NCBI GenBank assembly: GCA_964529445.1
Contig: CAZGWJ010000094.1
Span: 1 to 10,114, forward strand
Length of the DNA: 10,114 nt
Origin: CAZGWJ01 sp964529445
GTDB taxonomy: Bacteria > Oederibacteriota > Muellerivitia > Muellerivitales > Muellerivitaceae
Direction of reading: 5' to 3'
In this document: piece after piece, positions 6,433-10,114 of the stretch
How the letters are laid out: the number at the start of each line of letters is the position of its first letter
Numbering within the stretch: position 1 is the stretch's first letter
Position numbers and translations under genes: made by a program
The notes under the pieces: model-generated
What the model was told of the DNA's origin: nothing
Databases searched by the model: none
What the model saw: the letters and a program-made list of their open reading frames with translations, nothing else

Positions 6433-9128
6433 GGAAGGTCCCTCATCCGCTCCCTCGCCTCCTCAACCACCTTCAGGTCGTTGGCCTTGAGGGCGGCCTC
6501 GTATTCCTTGCGGGCCTCCCCGTTCCGCCCCTTGGACCTCATCAACTCCCCCAGGGCGAGACTGGGGAGCCCCAGCGCCGGGTCGAGACGAGCCGCCTGC
6601 CGGTAGGCGATCTCGGCGGAACCGTCATCCCCCCGCTTCTCGTGGACACGCCCCAGGTAATAGAGGGCCTCCGGCGCCGTCCGCGGCCCCTCGACGGCGC
6701 GTTTCAAATGTTTCTCGGCGCCGTTCAGGTCGCCCCGCTGGTACCGCAGGAGTCCGATGCCGAAATGGGCGTCCGCCTGGCCGGGCTTCACGGAGAGGGA
6801 CTCCTCGAAGAACTTCATGGCCCGGTCCGGATCCCCTGTTTCGAGGATGATGCGCCCCATGTTGTAGAGCGCGTCCGGATGCTTCGGATCCAGTTCCAGG
6901 GTCTTTTCCATCAAGGGGCGGGCCCTCGACCATTGCGAGCGCTTGATCCAGGCCACGCCCATGTGGTAATGGCCGTCGGGGTCGCGGGGGGAAAGGGAGA
7001 TGCCCTTCTCGTAATGGCGCAGGGCCTCGTCGAACTGCCCGTCGCGCAGGGCCGTGTTCCCCAGGTTGAAGTGGGTCTCGGGAAGGGCGGGATTGAGCTT
7101 GAGACTGGCGGCCAGTTTGCGGCGGGCCTCCTTCAGGCGCCCCGCCTCCAGGTCCAGGACGGCCTGGTTCGTGAGCGCCTCGGCATATCCGGGCCGCAAG
7201 GACAGGGCCTTCCCGTAATAGACCCCCGCGAGGGCCGCCCTTCCCAGCTCGTGGTTGGCCCGCCCCAGGTTGTAATGGAGTTCCGGGGAGGAGGGGAATT
7301 CCAGCAAACCCGTCTTCCAGGCATCCAGAGCATCCTCGATGCGGTATTGCTTGAAAAGGCTCGAACCCAGGCCCAACGGGGCCTTGACCGAGGAACCGGA
7401 GAGAGCCGATGCCCTGCGGAAGGAAACCTCGGCGGATTTGAAGTCGGCCATCTCGAACGAGATCTCGCCGAATGCCTCGACGAGCCTTGCATCCTTCGGA
7501 GCCAGGGACAAGGCCTTCTCCATCGCCTTGCGCGCCTCGGCAAGGAACCCGGCACCCCGGCGGGCATCGGCGAGAAGCTCCCAGGCCGCAGGATCATCCG
7601 GCCAGCGGCGGACACCCTGCTCGGCCAGTTGGATCGCGGTCTTCCCTTCGCCTTCCTCCAGGACGCGTTCGACCCGGGGGCGCAACCGTCCGGGGCTGTC
7701 CTCGGGAAACTCGGCGGGCGGTTCCGCCAGGTCCCCTCCCTTTTCCAGCCGCTCGATCCTCCTGAGCAGGACGACATCACGATCCCCGAATTCGACGGCC
7801 CTTCGATACGATTTCAAGGCCCTCGCAGGGTCCTTCCGTTCCCAGGCGATGTCCGCGAGGAGCCGGACCCATCGGGATGAGGACGGCTCCAGGCGTTCCC
7901 CTTTTGCCGCGAGATCCTGGGCATCGGGCCATTTTCCCGCGTCGGCATGGGCGAGGGCCATGGCGTAGAGGGGTTCCGGATAGCGCGGATCGAGCGCCCA
8001 GGATGCCTTCCAATCCCCGAAGGCTTCCTCCCTCTTCCCCGCCTTGTAGGCGGCGACACCCCGGTTGTAGAGAAAGACCGGGCTCTTGCGAGCCGCCGCC
8101 AGATTCGAGGCCTCGTCATAGAGGGCCAGCGCCTCCTGGAAACGCCCCTGGCGCAATCTCAGGTCCGCCAGGTTCCACTGGACCTGCCTCGCGCGCGGGG
8201 AAAGGTCGAGCGCCTTGAGGAAGGACCTCTCGGCGTCGTTTTCGCGCCCCTCGCCCAGTTGGGCGCGTCCCAGGTGGTTGTAATAGAAGGCGTTGCCGGG
8301 ATACTGACGGATGGCTTCCGCGAAGGCCAACGACGCCTTGGAATACTGCTTCCCCTCGAGGAAGGCGATACCCAGCAGGTTCAGCACCTGGGGATCGTCC
8401 GGCAGGAGCCGGACGGCCTCCCGGGAGGCCTCCAGGGCCTCATCCTTCCGACCGGTCCTCAGGGCGGCCAAGGCGAGGTTGAAGTGGGCTTCGTGGAAAT
8501 CCGCCCCCGTCTCGCGGGCCTTCCGGAACGCCTGGTAGGCGCCCTCGATGTCCTGCAGGGCGTATCGGACGCAACCCAACCCCGTCCAGACCTCCGGGTC
8601 GCCGGGAAGGATCCTCGAGGCCTTCTCCAAGCGTTGCTTCGCCTGCTCGGCGCGCTTCTCCTCGTGATCCAACAAGCCGAGGTTGTACTGGATCTCCCCC
8701 TCGCGGCCCTTGAGACGGGCGGCCTCGAGGAGCCGCTTCCGGGCTCCCGCGGGGTCCCCCGTGCGATAGGCCACGACGGCGAGGTTCACGAGCGGGTCCG
8801 GATAACCCGGCGCAAGGGCCGCCGCCCGCTCGAACTGTTCGGCCGCATCCTCGTAATTCCCGAAATGGAGGTAGATGAAACCCAGGTCGTTCACGTCCGA
8901 GGCTTTCTTCGCGTCGAAACCGGGAGAGGAGGTGAAACGCAGGACGGACGCGGCCAGGGCGTCCCCGAAGACGATGGAGCCCCTTCCCCGGGCGGCGGGC
9001 AGGGGATCCGCCGGGACCGCGGCCGGCAACACGACGGGCGCCGGGGCGGAGGGATCGGGGGATTGGGCGGATAGGGGGGCGGTCGACAGCAGGATCAGGG
9101 GAACCCAGGCCGCCGGATGGATCCTCAT
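6429..9128 (-). CDS. Large exported TPR-repeat protein
   Basis: This 899-residue protein consists almost wholly of tetratricopeptide repeats, helical pairs used as protein-binding scaffolds. The N-terminus has a signal peptide: a short basic start, a hydrophobic core at about 7-19 and a likely cut near APLSAQ. A Pro/Ala-rich stretch (about 24-48) follows. I count roughly 22-23 repeats of 34 residues in two blocks, about 77-450 and 484-886. They are separated by a Pro/Glu-rich linker around 461-483 (EPPAEFPEDSP). Repeat hallmarks such as NLG at the helix A position and LxP at the end recur throughout (for example 148-151, 687-690, 853-858). Export to the periplasm or outer surface is inferred. 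No catalytic domain is visible. The ATG overlaps the upstream stop as ATGA with GGAGG seven bases before it, which rules out the longer open frame. Partners are unknown. The preceding anchored repeat protein is the first candidate. Confidence 0.9.
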   Translation of the reverse strand: MRIHPAAWVPLILLSTAPLSAQSPDPSAPAPVVLPAAVPADPLPAARGRGSIVFGDALAASVLRFTSSPGFDAKKASDVNDLGFIYLHFGNYEDAAEQFERAAALAPGYPDPLVNLAVVAYRTGDPAGARKRLLEAARLKGREGEIQYNLGLLDHEEKRAEQAKQRLEKASRILPGDPEVWTGLGCVRYALQDIEGAYQAFRKARETGADFHEAHFNLALAALRTGRKDEALEASREAVRLLPDDPQVLNLLGIAFLEGKQYSKASLAFAEAIRQYPGNAFYYNHLGRAQLGEGRENDAERSFLKALDLSPRARQVQWNLADLRLRQGRFQEALALYDEASNLAAARKSPVFLYNRGVAAYKAGKREEAFGDWKASWALDPRYPEPLYAMALAHADAGKWPDAQDLAAKGERLEPSSSRWVRLLADIAWERKDPARALKSYRRAVEFGDRDVVLLRRIERLEKGGDLAEPPAEFPEDSPGRLRPRVERVLEEGEGKTAIQLAEQGVRRWPDDPAAWELLADARRGAGFLAEARKAMEKALSLAPKDARLVEAFGEISFEMADFKSAEVSFRRASALSGSSVKAPLGLGSSLFKQYRIEDALDAWKTGLLEFPSSPELHYNLGRANHELGRAALAGVYYGKALSLRPGYAEALTNQAVLDLEAGRLKEARRKLAASLKLNPALPETHFNLGNTALRDGQFDEALRHYEKGISLSPRDPDGHYHMGVAWIKRSQWSRARPLMEKTLELDPKHPDALYNMGRIILETGDPDRAMKFFEESLSVKPGQADAHFGIGLLRYQRGDLNGAEKHLKRAVEGPRTAPEALYYLGRVHEKRGDDGSAEIAYRQAARLDPALGLPSLALGELMRSKGRNGEARKEYEAALKANDLKVVEEARERMRDLP

Positions 9129-9835
9129 GGTTGCGCCTCCGATGCTCCGCGGGTCAACCGGTAGAGTTCCTGGAGCTTCACCCCCGCCAGGATCCGTTGC
9201 TCGTCGGACGTGGCCCTCCGCTGGATATGGCGCCAGAGCCGGATGGCATCCTGGTGGCGTCCCGCGCTCTTGTAGGTGTTGGCGAGGATGTTGACCAGCA
9301 TCGTCGGCGCATCCCCGGCCATGATCTGGGCCTCCAGGAGGGGGATGACCTTGTCCCACTCGGATCGGTTCTGGAAGCCCACGGCCGCCAGCATCAGTTT
9401 GAGACGGGTCGCTCCCGGATTGGCCTCGATCCCCCGGTGAAGGAGCTGGACCGCCTCGTCAGGCCGCTTCAAATGGAAAGCCAGGGGAGCCGCCCCGAAG
9501 GCATAGAGAGGGACGTAATACGGGTTCAGGTCGGCCGTCAGGTTGCAATAGGGAAAGAGCTTGGCGTAGCGCTCCCGGGAGTTCCCGGAATCCCCGTAGT
9601 ACTGGATGACTCGGAACCAGAAGGCGTGCCCCACCACCACGCGCATGCCGGTCAGCTCGGCCGCCGCGCGCACCGTCGAGGCGATGCGGGGGCCTTCCGG
9701 ACGCGCGGAAAGGGCCGGCCGGTCCGGTCGCACGCGCGGGTCGAGCCCCAGGGCGAGAAGGGCTTGTCCGGCGAAGAGGACGGCGATCGCCGCGGCCCGC
9801 CAGTCCCGGTAAAGGGGGCGGTCGGCGGCGGTCAT
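9125..9835 (-). CDS. Membrane-anchored helical-repeat (TPR-like) protein of unknown function
   Basis: I do not recognise this 236-residue protein as a named family. One hydrophobic helix at about residues 14-31, after a short charged N-terminus, suggests a signal anchor with the rest in the periplasm. An unusual aromatic segment follows (FWFRVIQYYGD, 72-82; RYAKLFPYCNLTADLNPYYVPLY, roughly 89-111). The C-terminal half (about 104-228) is helical with TPR-like spacing, including DEAVQLLHRGIEANP (126-140) and ANTYKSAGRHQDAIRLW (185-201). The ATG at 9835 overlaps the permease stop as ATGA, and AGAGGG lies seven bases upstream. A longer open frame to the window edge is a shadow of the permease gene. 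Tight coupling to a permease on one side and an exported TPR protein on the other suggests an accessory subunit or adaptor. That role is inference only. Confidence 0.8.
   Translation of the reverse strand: MTAADRPLYRDWRAAAIAVLFAGQALLALGLDPRVRPDRPALSARPEGPRIASTVRAAAELTGMRVVVGHAFWFRVIQYYGDSGNSRERYAKLFPYCNLTADLNPYYVPLYAFGAAPLAFHLKRPDEAVQLLHRGIEANPGATRLKLMLAAVGFQNRSEWDKVIPLLEAQIMAGDAPTMLVNILANTYKSAGRHQDAIRLWRHIQRRATSDEQRILAGVKLQELYRLTRGASEAQP
9136..9140 (-). promoter_or_regulatory. Ribosome binding site deciding the TPR protein start
   Basis: GGAGG on the minus strand, seven bases before ATG 9128-9126 and inside the end of the upstream gene. It selects the start that leads directly into a signal peptide. 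The open frame extends 77 codons further upstream, but those codons are an out-of-frame reading of the neighbouring gene. Confidence 0.7.
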
Positions 9836-10114
9836 TTGAATTCCCTCTTCTCCAGGGCGAGCCATCCGGCCAGGAATGCGAAGAAGGAATAGGCGAAGGT
9901 GTAAAGAAACACGTCGCGCAGGAGAATGAAATCCACGGCCAGCGTCGGCTCGTAGAGGCGGTCCTTGAGGTTGTAGACCTCCATGTTGGGCAGGAGCACG
10001 TAGACCGTGTTCAGGATGAACTTGACGAAGGGAGCCGGCTGTTGGTCCAGGAGCCAGCGAAGGTGGCTGATGAGATGGCCCAGTAGGGCGGTGAAGAAGG
10101 CGTAGAGGATGCAC
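9832..10114 (-). CDS. C-terminus of an ABC-2 type transporter permease (partial, 5' end outside window)
   Basis: The last 93 codons are present and the gene continues past the right edge. The visible protein is strongly hydrophobic: a helix at about 1-18, a loop, LPNMEVYNLKDR (41-52), then a last membrane helix at about 66-86 ending in the charged tail LEKREFK. The LPN-x-NL element before the final helix, with a short E-x-R/K-R-E/D-F tail right after it, is how ABC-2 type permeases of the NosY-like group commonly end. That resemblance is from memory of the family, and the diagnostic part of the protein is missing. Such permeases pair with an ATP-binding subunit, expected just outside the window to the right. 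The stop overlaps the next start as ATGA. Substrate cannot be inferred. Confidence 0.65.
   Translation of the reverse strand, partial: CILYAFFTALLGHLISHLRWLLDQQPAPFVKFILNTVYVLLPNMEVYNLKDRLYEPTLAVDFILLRDVFLYTFAYSFFAFLAGWLALEKREFK

Noticed and set aside
6640..8900. Recurring short DNA words (such as CCCAGGTTG with variants) that might be a tandem repeat or CRISPR-like array
   Set aside because: They recur at multiples of about 102 bases and encode the conserved NLG positions of TPRs. They diverge as protein-coding repeats do, without constant repeats and unique spacers.
6642..9074. Plus-strand open frames of 412 and 375 codons opposite the TPR gene
   Set aside because: They are antisense to a repetitive gene. 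Their apparent repeats (GLG/QVE-like strings) simply reflect the TPR codons read on the other strand.
9836..10114. Upstream extension of the 236-residue protein to the window edge
   Set aside because: The extension is Pro/His/Arg-rich and out of frame with the hydrophobic permease tail, which uses the same bases and ends in a proper ATGA overlap.

Overview
The window reads as about 10 kb of ordinary chromosome from a GC-rich bacterium. All ten recognisable genes lie on the minus strand and are packed almost without gaps. The set (a secreted TPR protein with a signal peptide, an anchored LysM/M23 peptidase, the MEP isoprenoid pathway, exonuclease VII) fits a Gram-negative-type bacterium. The order xseA-xseB-ispA-dxs is known from Desulfobacterota/Myxococcota-like genomes, and Acidobacteriota would also fit. 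The phylum call is an inference with low confidence, because there is no rRNA or other strong marker here.

Read in the direction of transcription (high to low coordinates), there are three parts. (1) An envelope or transport module: the C-terminus of an ABC-2 type permease (9832-10114, cut by the window edge), a 236-residue membrane-anchored helical-repeat protein (9125-9835), and an 899-residue exported protein made almost entirely of TPRs (6429-9128). (2) A metabolic and DNA-repair block: a PfkB-family sugar-phosphate kinase resembling 1-phosphofructokinase (5509-6432), both subunits of exonuclease VII (xseA 4136-5512, xseB 3886-4131), a short-chain prenyl diphosphate synthase of the IspA type (2982-3881) and DXP synthase (1063-2958). 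(3) A membrane-anchored LysM/LytM-type M23 peptidase (101-1066). A hairpin followed by a short T-run overlaps its stop codon. About 35 bases further on is a perfect TATAAT, then the first 13 codons of another membrane or exported protein running off the left edge.

Neighbouring genes share ATGA or GTGA stop/start overlaps at five junctions, are 4 bases apart at two and 23 bases apart at one. The block therefore looks like one translationally coupled operon, broken only near the left edge. Dxs and IspA act in one pathway, from pyruvate plus glyceraldehyde 3-phosphate to prenyl diphosphates, and XseA and XseB form one enzyme. No intergenic gap exceeds about 60 bases. I saw no RNA gene, CRISPR array, insertion sequence or phage gene. 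The least understood part is the permease/anchored-helical/TPR trio. Smaller oddities are GDA in place of GDG in the DXP synthase thiamine-diphosphate motif, DDxxN in place of DDxxD in the prenyl synthase, and a possible leaderless start at the left edge.
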